From: Flavobacterium tistrianum
GTDB taxonomy: Bacteria > Bacteroidota > Bacteroidia > Flavobacteriales > Flavobacteriaceae
Assembly: GCF_003254545.1 (NCBI RefSeq)
Contig: NZ_QJRH01000061.1
Coordinates: forward strand, 1 to 64,000
Reading direction: 5' to 3'
DNA: 64,000 nucleotides
In this document: positions 1 to 8,354 of the stretch, in pieces
Position numbering within the stretch: position 1 is the first letter of the stretch
How the letters are laid out: each line of letters opens with the position of its first letter
Made by a program: the position numbers and the translations under genes
The notes under the pieces: generated by a model
Database searches by the model: none
Told to the model about the DNA's origin: nothing
What the model saw: the letters and a program-made list of their open reading frames with translations, nothing else

Positions 1-85
1 ATTCTTTTTTCCCTATCCTTTCTCCCGCAAAAGATACAGCGGACAGCACGGCCCGTAGGGAAACGCCATAAGGATCTGCAGTCTT
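1..85. repeat. Partial copy of a Flavobacterium-type dispersed intergenic element
   Basis: The first 85 bases hold the phrase AAAAGATACAGCGGACAGC followed by a CGGCCCG/TAGGG segment, and no ORF. This matches the right half of a dispersed element I recall from Flavobacterium genomes (start CCCGAT, internal hairpin, end AAAGATA-AGCGG-AGCGGGAA). A second, more complete but diverged copy lies at 14696-14796. The left part is cut off by the window edge. Function is unknown. Recognition is from memory and from the second copy here. Confidence 0.5.
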
Positions 86-162
86 GAGCCTATAAGTGTT
101 AAATTATAGTCAATTGTATAAGGTTAAATATTGATACCTTAGAGTTTTTGGATTTGAATGAG

Positions 163-170
163 TATTTTTG
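163..170 (+). promoter_or_regulatory. TAnnTTTG -7 element upstream of pafA
   Basis: TATTTTTG matches the Bacteroidota housekeeping -7 consensus TAnnTTTG. It ends 23 bases before the ATG at 194 and lies downstream of the alternative ATG at 158, so it favours 194 as the start. No convincing -33 TTTG was seen at the usual spacing. Confidence 0.5.
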
Positions 171-193
171 TGTTTCAATTATTTTATTTAAAC

Positions 194-1813
194 ATGAAGA
201 AAAATATTTTATTGTTAGCGCTTCTTGCTGTTACAGGTTTAAGTGCACAACAACGTCCAAAGTTAGTGGTGGGTATAGTTGTCGATCAAATGAAAATGGA
301 GTATTTATATCGTTTTTCAGATGATTTTTCTCCAAACGGCTTTAAAAGATTAATGAATGATGGGTTTACTTTCCAGAATATGCATTACAATTATATGCCA
401 ACTTATACCGCTCCGGGACATGCTTCAATCTACACAGGTACAACTCCAGCTACTCACGGAATTGTAGGTAACGAATGGTTTAGTAGAACGCTTGGTAAAG
501 AAACGTACTGTACTGATGATGCTGGTGTTAAAACAGTAGGAGACGGTACAGTAGAAGAAGGCGCTATGTCTCCAAAAAATCTTCAAAGTACTACCATTAC
601 TGACGAAGTAAGAATGGCTACCAATTTTACTGGAAAAGTTATTGGGATGAGTTTAAAGGATAGAGGCGCTATATTGCCAGCTGGTCATTTTGCTAACTGG
701 GCATTTTGGTATAGTAAAACAGGTTCTTTTATTTCTAGTACTTTTTACGGTGAAAAATTACCTGAATGGGTTACAGAATTCAATAATGAAAAAAACTATT
801 TAAAATATATTAATAAAGGTTGGGATTTGTATAAGCCTGCTTCAGTTTACAATGAAAGTCTTCCTGATAATAATCCTTATGAAGGGAAATTATACGGAAG
901 TGCAGCTCCTGTTTTTCCATACGATTTGAAATCAATGTATGAGAAAAATGATGCTGGAGTTATAAGAGCTACTCCTTTTGGGAATGATCTTTTAGCTGAG
1001 TTTGCAAAAAGAGCTATTGAGAAAGAAGAATTGGGCAAAGATAATGTTACAGATTTCTTAACGGTTAGTTTTTCTTCTACAGACTATGTAGGTCATTTAT
1101 TAGGGCCTAGATCGATGGAACTTCAAGATACTTATTTAAGATTGGATCAAACAATTGCTGATTTCTTGGCTTATTTGGATAAAACTGTTGGAAAAGGAAA
1201 TTATTTACTTTTCTTAACTGCTGACCATGCTGGAGCTGAGAATGTAATTTATTTGAAAGATCGTAAGTATAATGTAGATAATTATCCTTCAAAAGAGGTT
1301 AAGAAAAGTCTACAAGATTTTTCATTTAAAACCTTTGGTGTAGATTTAGTTCAAAATTACTCTAACTTTAATGTTTTCTTCAATAAACAAATTATTAAAG
1401 ACAAGAAATTAGACCTTGATAAAATTAAAGATGCTTTTAAAAAGTTTTTAATTACTCAACCGCAAGTTAAGAAGGTTTACACAGAAGAAGAAATTTTAGC
1501 TAATGCTGGAAATGATTATGCTCTTAATTTTGTAGCGAAAGGATATGATGTTACACAAAATGGTGATTTAGTTATTGTAGATAAGCCTGGAATGATAGAA
1601 TATACACCTACAGGAACATCGCATGGTACAATTTATAGTTATGATACGCATGTTCCAGCTATTTTCTATGGTTGGCACATCAAAAAAGGGGAATCTTATG
1701 ATAAAAAAGCGATTACAGAAATTGCTCCAACAATAGCTCAAAAAATTAAAGTTACTTTTCCAAATGGAACCGAAGCTAAAGTTATGACTGAAGTTCTAGA
1801 CAATAAAAAATAA
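194..1813 (+). CDS. pafA: PafA-type periplasmic alkaline phosphatase
   Basis: Secreted metal-dependent phosphomonoesterase of the alkaline phosphatase / type I phosphodiesterase superfamily, expected in the periplasm for phosphate scavenging. From the ATG at 194 the protein is 539 residues with a signal peptide (MKKNILLLALLAVTGLSAQ). Visible active-site elements are D31 (VVDQM), nucleophile T72 in YTAPGHAS, N93, and the K155/R157 pair (SLKDRG). Further metal ligands lie in the DYVGH, TADHAG and SHGTIYSYDTH segments. The four numbered residues are offset by exactly seven from the numbering I recall for Elizabethkingia PafA (D38, T79, N100, K162/R164), so the catalytic set looks intact. The in-frame ATG at 158 would add 12 residues before the signal peptide and was rejected. 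The gene stands alone and ends in a clear terminator. Confidence 0.9.
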   Translation: MKKNILLLALLAVTGLSAQQRPKLVVGIVVDQMKMEYLYRFSDDFSPNGFKRLMNDGFTFQNMHYNYMPTYTAPGHASIYTGTTPATHGIVGNEWFSRTLGKETYCTDDAGVKTVGDGTVEEGAMSPKNLQSTTITDEVRMATNFTGKVIGMSLKDRGAILPAGHFANWAFWYSKTGSFISSTFYGEKLPEWVTEFNNEKNYLKYINKGWDLYKPASVYNESLPDNNPYEGKLYGSAAPVFPYDLKSMYEKNDAGVIRATPFGNDLLAEFAKRAIEKEELGKDNVTDFLTVSFSSTDYVGHLLGPRSMELQDTYLRLDQTIADFLAYLDKTVGKGNYLLFLTADHAGAENVIYLKDRKYNVDNYPSKEVKKSLQDFSFKTFGVDLVQNYSNFNVFFNKQIIKDKKLDLDKIKDAFKKFLITQPQVKKVYTEEEILANAGNDYALNFVAKGYDVTQNGDLVIVDKPGMIEYTPTGTSHGTIYSYDTHVPAIFYGWHIKKGESYDKKAITEIAPTIAQKIKVTFPNGTEAKVMTEVLDNKK

Positions 1814-1828
1814 GAAAATATAATATTT

Positions 1829-1857
1829 AAAACCTGTCTTCATGACAGGTTTTTTTA
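1829..1857 (+). terminator. Rho-independent terminator of pafA
   Basis: Stem AACCTGTC / GACAGGTT with a four-base loop, followed by seven T residues, 17 bases after the pafA stop. Confidence 0.85.
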
Positions 1858-1863
1858 TGCCAT

Positions 1864-1898
1864 AAAAAAAAGGCTTTTCAATTAAGAAAAGCCTTCTT
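1864..1898 (-). terminator. Terminator of ald (minus strand)
   Basis: Stem AAGGCTTTTC / GAAAAGCCTT with a six-base loop. Read on the minus strand it is followed by a long T run. It lies 39 bases beyond the ald stop and forms a back-to-back terminator pair with that of pafA. Confidence 0.8.
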
Positions 1899-1936
1899 GT
1901 AATAGTGACTTAGTAAGCACTTAATAAGTATTAGCA

Positions 1937-3055
1937 CTATGCGTTTGCTAATACTATTTCTTCGTTAAAAGGTAAATTCCAAGCTTCTGCAACTCCTTTG
2001 TAAAGGATTTTTCCATTCGCTACGTTTAATCCTTTTTTCAATTCTTCATTTTCTGCACAAGCTTTTTCCCATCCTTTGTTTGCTAATTGTACAGCATATG
2101 GTAAAGTTGCATTTGTTAAAGCTAAAGTAGAAGTGTAAGGAACAGCCCCTGGCATATTAGCTACACAGTAATGAACGATATCGTCAATAATGAAAGTTGG
2201 ATTTTCGTGAGTTGTTGGAGTACAAGTTTCAATACATCCTCCTTGGTCTACCGCTACGTCAACAACAACAGTTCCCGGACGCATTAATTTAAGCATATCG
2301 CGAGTGATTAAGTGAGGTGCTTTTGCTCCTGGAATTAAAACTGCTCCAACAATTAAGTCAGCATCTTTAATCGCTCTTGTGATATTGTAGTGGTTAGACA
2401 TTTCTGTATTTACGTTTGCTGGCATAATATCATCCAATTGACGTAAACGTGGTAAGCTTAAGTCCATGATAGTAACTTGAGCACCTAAACCAGCAGCCAT
2501 TTTAGCAGCTTGAGTTCCTACGATTCCTCCACCTAAAACCAATACTTTTGCAGGCGGAACACCTGGAACACCTCCTAAAAGAATTCCTCTTCCTTTTAAT
2601 GGTTTTTCAAGGTATTTTGCCCCTTGTTGAATTGCCATACGACCTGCAACTTCAGACATTGGAACTAATAATGGTAAGCTTCTGTCAGTTTTCTCAACAG
2701 TTTCATAAGCTAAACATACAGCTCCTTTTTCTAACATTGCATGCGTTAATTCTTCAGAAGAAGCAAAGTGGAAGTATGTGAATAATAATTGATCTTTTTT
2801 GATCAATGGGTATTCAGAAGCAATTGGCTCTTTTACTTTGATAATCATTTCTGCAATAGCATAAACTTCTTCAATTGTTGGTAAAACAATTGCACCAGCT
2901 TCTGCATATTCTGCGTCAGAGAAACCACTTCCTAAACCAGCAGTAGATTGAACATAAACTGTATGTCCGTGCTTTTTCATTTCAGAAACACCTGCAGGAG
3001 TTAAAGCAACTCTGTTCTCGTTATTTTTTATTTCTTTAGGAACACCTATTATCAT
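1937..3055 (-). CDS. ald: Alanine dehydrogenase
   Basis: NAD-dependent oxidative deamination of L-alanine to pyruvate and ammonium (EC 1.4.1.1), cytoplasmic. The 372 residues match the family length. The N-terminus MIIGVPKEIKNNENRVALTP carries the conserved substrate-contact R15. The Rossmann dinucleotide motif appears as VLGGGIVGTQAAKMAAGLGA near residues 172-192, and the catalytic-domain segment DVAVDQGG is present. It is transcribed divergently from an Lrp-family regulator with a 201-base intergenic region holding a palindrome. This is the classic arrangement for amino-acid-responsive control of ald by an Lrp/AldR-like protein. Functional assignment is strong; the regulation is inferred from context. 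Confidence 0.95.
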   Translation of the reverse strand: MIIGVPKEIKNNENRVALTPAGVSEMKKHGHTVYVQSTAGLGSGFSDAEYAEAGAIVLPTIEEVYAIAEMIIKVKEPIASEYPLIKKDQLLFTYFHFASSEELTHAMLEKGAVCLAYETVEKTDRSLPLLVPMSEVAGRMAIQQGAKYLEKPLKGRGILLGGVPGVPPAKVLVLGGGIVGTQAAKMAAGLGAQVTIMDLSLPRLRQLDDIMPANVNTEMSNHYNITRAIKDADLIVGAVLIPGAKAPHLITRDMLKLMRPGTVVVDVAVDQGGCIETCTPTTHENPTFIIDDIVHYCVANMPGAVPYTSTLALTNATLPYAVQLANKGWEKACAENEELKKGLNVANGKILYKGVAEAWNLPFNEEIVLANA

Positions 3056-3092
3056 TTTGTTATATTTTTTTGTTTTTATTGAATTTGTTTTA

Positions 3093-3100
3093 CAAATCTA
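3093..3100 (-). promoter_or_regulatory. TAnnTTTG -7 element for ald
   Basis: The minus strand reads TAGATTTG, an exact TAnnTTTG match, 38 bases upstream of the ald ATG. The -33 box is weak. Confidence 0.45.
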
Positions 3101-3167
3101 CAGATAGAGAATAAATTATGGTTTAAGGCTTAATAAATAAGAAAATATTATTTTATTTTTTAATTTT

Positions 3168-3184
3168 ACAGAAAAATATTCTGT
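3168..3184. promoter_or_regulatory. Palindromic candidate Lrp operator
   Basis: ACAGAA-AAATA-TTCTGT is a perfect 6+6 inverted repeat with a 5-base AT-only centre. It lies between ald and the divergent lrp gene, about 70 bases before the lrp ATG and 113 before the ald ATG. Length and AT-rich centre suit Lrp/AsnC sites. Assignment to this regulator is inference. Confidence 0.4.
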
Positions 3185-3256
3185 TTTGGAACAAAATTTA
3201 TTCTTCAAAAAGAAAAAATGACTAAATCGAACTAATTTTAATAAAACGTTTTCGTT

Positions 3257-3715
3257 ATGGCTTTAGATGAAATTGACAAAAAAATCTTACGTCTTTTGCA
3301 AGAAGACGCTCACTATACTTTAAAAGACATTGCAAACAAAATAAATTTGTCTTTGACACCTGTTCATGATCGTGTGAAACGTCTTGAAAAAGATGGGATT
3401 ATAGAAAAATATGTGACACTTTTAGATAAGAAAAAACTTGGAAATAATTTGACAGTTTATTGCCAAGTTACACTGACAAAACAGACTTATGATACGTCGG
3501 AAGGGTTTAATCAATCGATTTTGAATTTGCCAGAAGTAGTAGAGTGTAATTACGTTTCAGGAAACTTCGATTATATGCTGAAAATCATAATTCCAGATAT
3601 GGAAAGCTATCATCACTTTCATCAGAAAAAATTATCGGTTCTGCCTGAAGTTTCTTTAATAAATACCGTTTTTGTAATTTCAGAAGTAAAGAGTACTACT
3701 GTTCTTCCTATTTAA
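3257..3715 (+). CDS. Lrp/AsnC family transcriptional regulator
   Basis: A 152-residue protein, the usual Lrp/AsnC length. Residues 3-60 form the winged HTH (LDEIDKKILRLLQEDAHYTL, then DIANKINLSLTPVHDRVKRL as the helix-turn-helix pair, then GIIEKY). Residues 65-150 form the RAM/AsnC ligand-binding domain with the typical V-E-C-N-Y-V-S-G-N-F-D-Y segment. It sits head to head with alanine dehydrogenase, so it most likely senses an amino acid and controls ald and itself through the palindrome between them. It is followed by a hairpin shared with the convergent gap gene. Confidence 0.9.
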   Translation: MALDEIDKKILRLLQEDAHYTLKDIANKINLSLTPVHDRVKRLEKDGIIEKYVTLLDKKKLGNNLTVYCQVTLTKQTYDTSEGFNQSILNLPEVVECNYVSGNFDYMLKIIIPDMESYHHFHQKKLSVLPEVSLINTVFVISEVKSTTVLPI

Positions 3716-3723
3716 ACTAAAAC

Positions 3724-3755
3724 AAAAAACCATCAAGAAAATCCTGATGGCTTTA
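3724..3755 (-). terminator. Terminator between lrp and gap
   Basis: CCATCA / TGATGG stem with a 9-base loop. On the minus strand it is followed by TTTTTTG, so it mainly serves gap. On the plus strand only a weak T run follows, but it may also limit lrp read-through. Confidence 0.7.
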
Positions 3756-3779
3756 AGAAAAAAAGTTAGTTTGGTTGAA

Positions 3780-5228
3780 TTAATAATAGGTATAACGTCT
3801 TACTTTGGCAATATATTTTGCTAAACGAATAACTTGATGGCTATATCCATATTCATTGTCATACCAAATATATAGCACTATATTTTTTCCATCCTTTGAA
3901 ACAATGGTAGCATTGCTGTCATAAATAGATGGAGCAGAAGTTCCAACTATATCAGACGAAACCAATTCGTTGTTTAAAGAATATTTGATTTGCTCTACAA
4001 GTTCTCCTTCAAGAGCATATTTCTTCATAATTTTATTGATTGCAGTAATCGATGTCGCTTTCTTAACTTCTAAATTTAAAACAACAAGAGAGCCATTAGG
4101 AACAGGAACTCGAATAGCATTTGAAGTTAATTTTCCTTCCAATGATGGTAAAGCTTTTGCAACAGCACTTCCTGCGCCAGTTTCAGTAATTACCATATTT
4201 AAAGCAGCAGCTCTTCCGCGACGGTATTTTTTATGCATATTATCAACCAAATTTTGGTCGTTGGTATAGGCATGAATTGTTTCTAAATGACCTTTTACAA
4301 CTCCAAGAGTTTCTTCAACAACCTTTAAAATTGGAGTAATGGCATTTGTTGTACAAGATGCGGCAGAGAAAATATTTACTTCATCAGGATTAAATTCATT
4401 GTGATTTACACCATGAACAATGTTTGGAACACCTTTTCCGGGAGCAGTCAGCAAAACTTTACTAGCTCCGTTTGAGGTTAAATGTCTTTTTAATGCTTCT
4501 TCGGTTGTAAAGGCTCCAGTGTTATCAATTACTAAGGCATCATTAATTCCGTATGCCGTATAATCAATTTCTTCAGGAGAATTTGCTGTAATGATATGAA
4601 CAGTTGTTCCGTTAATAATTAAGGCATTATTTTTAGCATCGGCTATTACAGATCCTTGAAAATCTCCGTGAATGGAGTCATATCGCAATAGAGAAGCTCG
4701 TTTCTCTAAGATTGTTGCATCATTTTTATCACGAGTTACAATCGCTCTTAGACGCAATTGATCTCCTTTCCCAGTTTTAGACATTAGCTCTCTCGCCAAT
4801 AAACGTCCAATTCTTCCAAAGCCATATAAAACGATATCCTTTGGTTTGATTTCTTTTGAAGATTTTGCTTTTTTCAATTTTTCAATAACAAAATATCTTG
4901 CATCAGGATATTTCTCATCTTCTAAACGGTATTCGTAAGTTAGTTTTCCTAAATCTATTTTTGCTGGCGGAAGATCTAAGGATAAAACTACTTTTGCAAT
5001 TTCAACCGAATCAAAAATACTGATTGGTTTGCCTACGAATTCACCAGCATATTGATGAAGATTTATAATATCGCTAACGTTTTTATCCAATAATTGATTC
5101 TTGAATAAAACCATCTCGATAGACTTGTCATACCATAAATCGCTTATGACTTTAATTAATTCGACACCTGCTTTTCTTCGGTCGACTTGTAAGGATACCT
5201 CTTTTTGGTACAATGATTTGTTACTCAT
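3780..5228 (-). CDS. gap: Glyceraldehyde-3-phosphate dehydrogenase, long N-terminally extended form
   Basis: NAD(P)-dependent GAPDH of glycolysis/gluconeogenesis. The protein is 482 residues, about 145 longer than canonical GAPDH. Residues 1-130 are an extra N-terminal region with no motif I can name. The Rossmann motif GFGRIG is at 136-141. The catalytic cysteine is C292 in SCTTN, its partner H319 is in ETIHAYTNDQ, and WYDNEYGYS lies near the C-terminus. Such long GAPDHs are common in Bacteroidota, alongside or instead of the short enzyme. Coenzyme preference cannot be told from sequence. Monocistronic, with a TACTTTTG -7 element upstream. Confidence 0.93.
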   Translation of the reverse strand: MSNKSLYQKEVSLQVDRRKAGVELIKVISDLWYDKSIEMVLFKNQLLDKNVSDIINLHQYAGEFVGKPISIFDSVEIAKVVLSLDLPPAKIDLGKLTYEYRLEDEKYPDARYFVIEKLKKAKSSKEIKPKDIVLYGFGRIGRLLARELMSKTGKGDQLRLRAIVTRDKNDATILEKRASLLRYDSIHGDFQGSVIADAKNNALIINGTTVHIITANSPEEIDYTAYGINDALVIDNTGAFTTEEALKRHLTSNGASKVLLTAPGKGVPNIVHGVNHNEFNPDEVNIFSAASCTTNAITPILKVVEETLGVVKGHLETIHAYTNDQNLVDNMHKKYRRGRAAALNMVITETGAGSAVAKALPSLEGKLTSNAIRVPVPNGSLVVLNLEVKKATSITAINKIMKKYALEGELVEQIKYSLNNELVSSDIVGTSAPSIYDSNATIVSKDGKNIVLYIWYDNEYGYSHQVIRLAKYIAKVRRYTYY

Positions 5229-5268
5229 AATTGAAAAAATAAAATGCTCACTATTTTAAAATTTGGCG

Positions 5269-5276
5269 CAAAAGTA
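5269..5276 (-). promoter_or_regulatory. TAnnTTTG -7 element for gap
   Basis: The minus strand reads TACTTTTG. A TTTAC lies 18 bases further upstream as a near-match to the -33 TTTG. It lies 41 bases before the gap ATG. Confidence 0.6.
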
Positions 5277-5325
5277 TCTATTTCAATCGATTTCGTAAAC
5301 TATTTTAGCATTTATTTTTGAAAAT

Positions 5326-5363
5326 AAAAAAGCCACCTTAATTTTCTTAAGATGGCATTTTTT
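5326..5363. terminator. Bidirectional-looking terminator downstream of htrA
   Basis: GCCA-C-CTTAA / TTAAG-A-TGGC stem with a 5-base loop, an A run before it and a T run after it. It can terminate the minus-strand htrA gene after the repeat hairpin at 5380-5416. Confidence 0.65.
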
Positions 5364-5379
5364 GAAGTTTTCAGTCACA

Positions 5380-5416
5380 GTCACAGTTTTCAGTTTTAGT
5401 AACTGAAAACTGTGAC
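5380..5416. repeat. Intergenic hairpin repeat, CAGTTTTCAGT family (copy 1)
   Basis: A perfect 16-bp inverted repeat: GTCACAGTTTTCAGTT (5380-5395) and its complement at 5401-5416, with a 5-base loop. It is flanked by further degenerate copies of the same words (CAGTCACAG before, CCGAAAACTGCGACT after). Related copies lie at 35761-35941, 36187-36230 and, as a single arm, 10578-10612. Confidence 0.75.
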
Positions 5417-5429
5417 CGAAAACTGCGAC

Positions 5430-6830
5430 TTAAATTATAATTCTGAAAATTTCTCCATTTCTGTTGATCATTTCAATTCGTACGCTTTGGCCTTCGTCTT
5501 TTTTACTTAAAAGTTTTGAAACCGTTTCAACATTTGTTGCTTTTATATTATCAATACTAAGGATAATATTTCCTAATAATTCGTTTTGATATTGCATTAA
5601 ATTCTCGTTGGTGATGTTTTTAATTTTTACACCATAATCAATTCTGAATTTTTTCTTGTCGGCAGCATCGATGTTTTCCAATTCGATTCCTTTAAATTCA
5701 GCGCTGTAAAATTCGTTTTTACTTAAAGTTACAGGAACTGTTTTGGTTTTTCCGTCTTTAATGTAAGTTACTTTTACAACATCGTTCGGACGTTTTGTAT
5801 TGATATAGCCAGATAAATCTGCATAAGTAGCAATGTTCTGATCATCCAATTTTACAATGATGTCTCCTTTAGTTAAACCAGCTTTTTCTGCACCTGAATT
5901 TTTAGAAACTCTATTAATATAGAATCCTTGTGTTTCTGTCACTCCCAATTCTTTAGAAGCTGTTGCATTCAATTCGCCTCCTTCAACTCCAAGAATACCT
6001 CTTTGAACATTTCCATATTCCATAATATCCTCAATAATTTTGCGGGCAATATTAGAAGGGACAGCAAAAGAATATCCAACATAAGAACCAGTCATAGAAG
6101 AAATCATGGTATTAATTCCGATTAATTCACCTCTCGCATTTACTAACGCTCCACCGCTATTACCTGGGTTTACTGCAGCATCAGTTTGTATGAAAGATTG
6201 GATTCCGCTTTGGTCTAAATTTCTCGCTTTCGCAGAAACAATTCCCGCAGTTACAGTAGAAGTCAAATTATATGGATTTCCAACTGCCAATACCCATTCA
6301 CCAACTTTTACATTATCAGAATTTGCAAAAGCAGTGTAAGGAAGTTTCTCATCGGCATTAATTTTTAAAAGGGCAATGTCCATTTTAGAATCAGTACCAA
6401 TTAACTTCGCTTTGTATGATTTTTTATTGTTTAAAGTAATTTCAATTTCTGTAGCGTCTTTAATTACGTGATTATTAGTCACAATGTATCCGTCTTCAGA
6501 AATAATTACGCCAGAACCAGTTCCTACTTGTTCTTGCTGCTGCTGTCCGCCATATCCGTAGAAAAACTCAAGCATCGGATTGCTTACAGTTCTTCTCGAA
6601 ACATTTTTTACGTGAACAACAGTATGCACAGTTTTGTCTGCGGCTTCGGTAAAATCTAATGTTTCAGCACCTAATCCAACATTTTTTCCATAAGAATTAG
6701 GGGCAAGAGTTACAACAGAATTTCCTTTTCCAAAAAAAGAATTGTTGCTTTCAAATAATAACTTGTAAGCACCAAGAGTAATAGCACCACTTAATAATGA
6801 CACTAAAAATAAGGCTGAAAATCTTTTCAT
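5430..6830 (-). CDS. HtrA/DegP-family periplasmic serine protease
   Basis: Periplasmic trypsin-like S1C protease with PDZ domains, for quality control of envelope proteins. The protein has 466 residues. An N-terminal hydrophobic segment (residues 4-24) serves as signal or anchor. The protease domain spans about 95-260 with the complete triad H121 (TNNHVI), D151 (MDIALL) and S225 (GNSGG). A first PDZ covers roughly 275-370 (GFYINRVSKNSGAEKAGL) and a second, degenerate one about 385-466. Q-rich QQQQEQ at 96-101 lies in the flexible loop region. It is divergent from dapF. No heat-shock-specific promoter element was seen. Confidence 0.93.
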   Translation of the reverse strand: MKRFSALFLVSLLSGAITLGAYKLLFESNNSFFGKGNSVVTLAPNSYGKNVGLGAETLDFTEAADKTVHTVVHVKNVSRRTVSNPMLEFFYGYGGQQQQEQVGTGSGVIISEDGYIVTNNHVIKDATEIEITLNNKKSYKAKLIGTDSKMDIALLKINADEKLPYTAFANSDNVKVGEWVLAVGNPYNLTSTVTAGIVSAKARNLDQSGIQSFIQTDAAVNPGNSGGALVNARGELIGINTMISSMTGSYVGYSFAVPSNIARKIIEDIMEYGNVQRGILGVEGGELNATASKELGVTETQGFYINRVSKNSGAEKAGLTKGDIIVKLDDQNIATYADLSGYINTKRPNDVVKVTYIKDGKTKTVPVTLSKNEFYSAEFKGIELENIDAADKKKFRIDYGVKIKNITNENLMQYQNELLGNIILSIDNIKATNVETVSKLLSKKDEGQSVRIEMINRNGEIFRIII

Positions 6831-6964
6831 ATTAGAATTTGTAATTAAGTTATTAGAATTTAAGTTTCATGTTTTATTTAACGTAAAATTACTTCAAAAA
6901 ATTATTTGTAAAAACGGTTTAACGCTCTTTAACAATGATTAACATTTCATTAATTAATAGTTCG

Positions 6965-6972
6965 TACTTTTG
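6965..6972 (+). promoter_or_regulatory. TAnnTTTG -7 element for dapF
   Basis: TACTTTTG, an exact consensus match, 19 bases before the dapF ATG. The region upstream is AT-rich without a clear TTTG. Confidence 0.55.
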
Positions 6973-6991
6973 TATTTCTAACAACTAAAAA

Positions 6992-7774
6992 ATGCAAATA
7001 GAATTTTATAAATATCAAGGTACCGGAAACGATTTTGTAATGATTGATAACCGTTCAAATTTTTTTCCGAAAGAGGATGTAAAACTTATTGAACGTCTGT
7101 GCGACAGACGTTTCGGAATTGGAGCAGACGGATTAATTTTACTTGAAAATGATTCTGAAACTGACTTCAGAATGGTTTATTACAACTCTGACGGAAACCA
7201 AAGTTCGATGTGCGGAAATGGTGGACGTTGTCTTGTCGCTTTCGCCAATCAATTGGGAGTTATCGATGATAAAACGACTTTTATCGCAACTGACGGATTG
7301 CATCATGCTTCTGTAAATGCCGATTCAATTGTTTCTTTGCAAATGATTGATGTAAACGAAATTCAGAAAAAAGATTCTTATACTTTCCTAAATACAGGTT
7401 CTCCGCATCATGTTCAGATTGTAGATGATTTGGAACATTATAATGTAAAAGAAAATGGAGCCGCAATTCGTTACGGTGAATTGTATGGAGAAAAAGGAAG
7501 CAATGTCAATTTTGTTAAAAAAGTAGACAACGACACTTTTTCTTTAAGAACATACGAAAGAGGTGTTGAAGATGAAACTTTGGCATGTGGAACTGGAGCG
7601 ACAGCAGTTGCGATTGCGATGAATGCGATTGGAGAAACAGATAAAACTTCGATAAACTTAAATGTTGAAGGAGGAAAACTGGTAGTTTCTTTTGATAAAG
7701 ATAATGATGGTTATACAAATGTTTTTTTGACAGGTCCTGCGAAATTTGTTTTTAAAGGAACAATCGAGATTTAA
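6992..7774 (+). CDS. dapF: Diaminopimelate epimerase
   Basis: Converts LL- to meso-2,6-diaminopimelate for lysine and peptidoglycan synthesis (EC 5.1.1.7), cytoplasmic and PLP-independent. The 260 residues fit the family. The two catalytic cysteines are C74 in MCGNGGRC and C199 in ACGTGA. The N-terminal GTGNDF motif (residues 10-15) and ERGVEDETLACG are intact. It starts a plus-strand run with an acetyltransferase and mltG, two of the three being cell-wall related. Confidence 0.96.
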   Translation: MQIEFYKYQGTGNDFVMIDNRSNFFPKEDVKLIERLCDRRFGIGADGLILLENDSETDFRMVYYNSDGNQSSMCGNGGRCLVAFANQLGVIDDKTTFIATDGLHHASVNADSIVSLQMIDVNEIQKKDSYTFLNTGSPHHVQIVDDLEHYNVKENGAAIRYGELYGEKGSNVNFVKKVDNDTFSLRTYERGVEDETLACGTGATAVAIAMNAIGETDKTSINLNVEGGKLVVSFDKDNDGYTNVFLTGPAKFVFKGTIEI

Positions 7775-7810
7775 ATCTAAAATCTGCAATCAAAAATCTA
7801 AAATATCCAG

Positions 7811-8344
7811 ATGATTACATTAAAAGGCGATTCGATTTATTTGCGTGCACTTGAACCTCAAGATCTAGAGTTCATTTATTCTATAGAAAATGACGAAAAT
7901 ATTTGGGAAGTTAGTAATACGCAAACTCCTTATAGCCGTTTTTTGATTAAACAATATTTAGAAAATGCCCATCAAGATATTTATGAAGCAAAACAGCTTC
8001 GTTTGGCAATCTGTCAAGACGAAGATTTCCCTGCTATTGGATTAATTGATTTATTTGAATTTGATCCTAGAAATAATAGGGCAGGAATTGGCATTGTCAT
8101 TCAGAAAGAAGAAAATCAAAGGAAAAACATTGGTTCTGAGGCTTTAGAACTTTTAATAAATTATTCTTTTACTAATTTAAATCTGCATCAATTATATGCA
8201 AATATTGGAGTGCAAAATGTAGCGAGTATTGCACTTTTTACTAAATTTGGTTTCAAGAAAATCGGAATAAAAAAAGACTGGATTTTGTATCACAACCGCT
8301 ATCATGATGAAGCAATTTTTCAGCTAATTAATAAACAAATTTAA
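7811..8344 (+). CDS. GNAT family N-acetyltransferase (RimJ/RimL/SpeG-like)
   Basis: 177 residues with the GNAT fold of the RimJ/RimL/SpeG subgroup. An N-terminal strand reads LRALEPQDLEFIYSIEND. Acetyl-CoA-binding motif A lies near 92-115 (GIGIVIQKEENQRKNIGSEA, with Q-x-x-K-N-I-G in the usual Q/RxxGxG/A position). The C-terminal ASIALFTKFGFKKIG is typical. It lies 36 bases after dapF, in a spacer containing repeated AATCTAAAAT words, and 10 bases before mltG. The substrate (amino acid, polyamine or protein N-terminus) cannot be told. Confidence 0.85.
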   Translation: MITLKGDSIYLRALEPQDLEFIYSIENDENIWEVSNTQTPYSRFLIKQYLENAHQDIYEAKQLRLAICQDEDFPAIGLIDLFEFDPRNNRAGIGIVIQKEENQRKNIGSEALELLINYSFTNLNLHQLYANIGVQNVASIALFTKFGFKKIGIKKDWILYHNRYHDEAIFQLINKQI

Positions 8345-8354
8345 ATTTTAAGCT

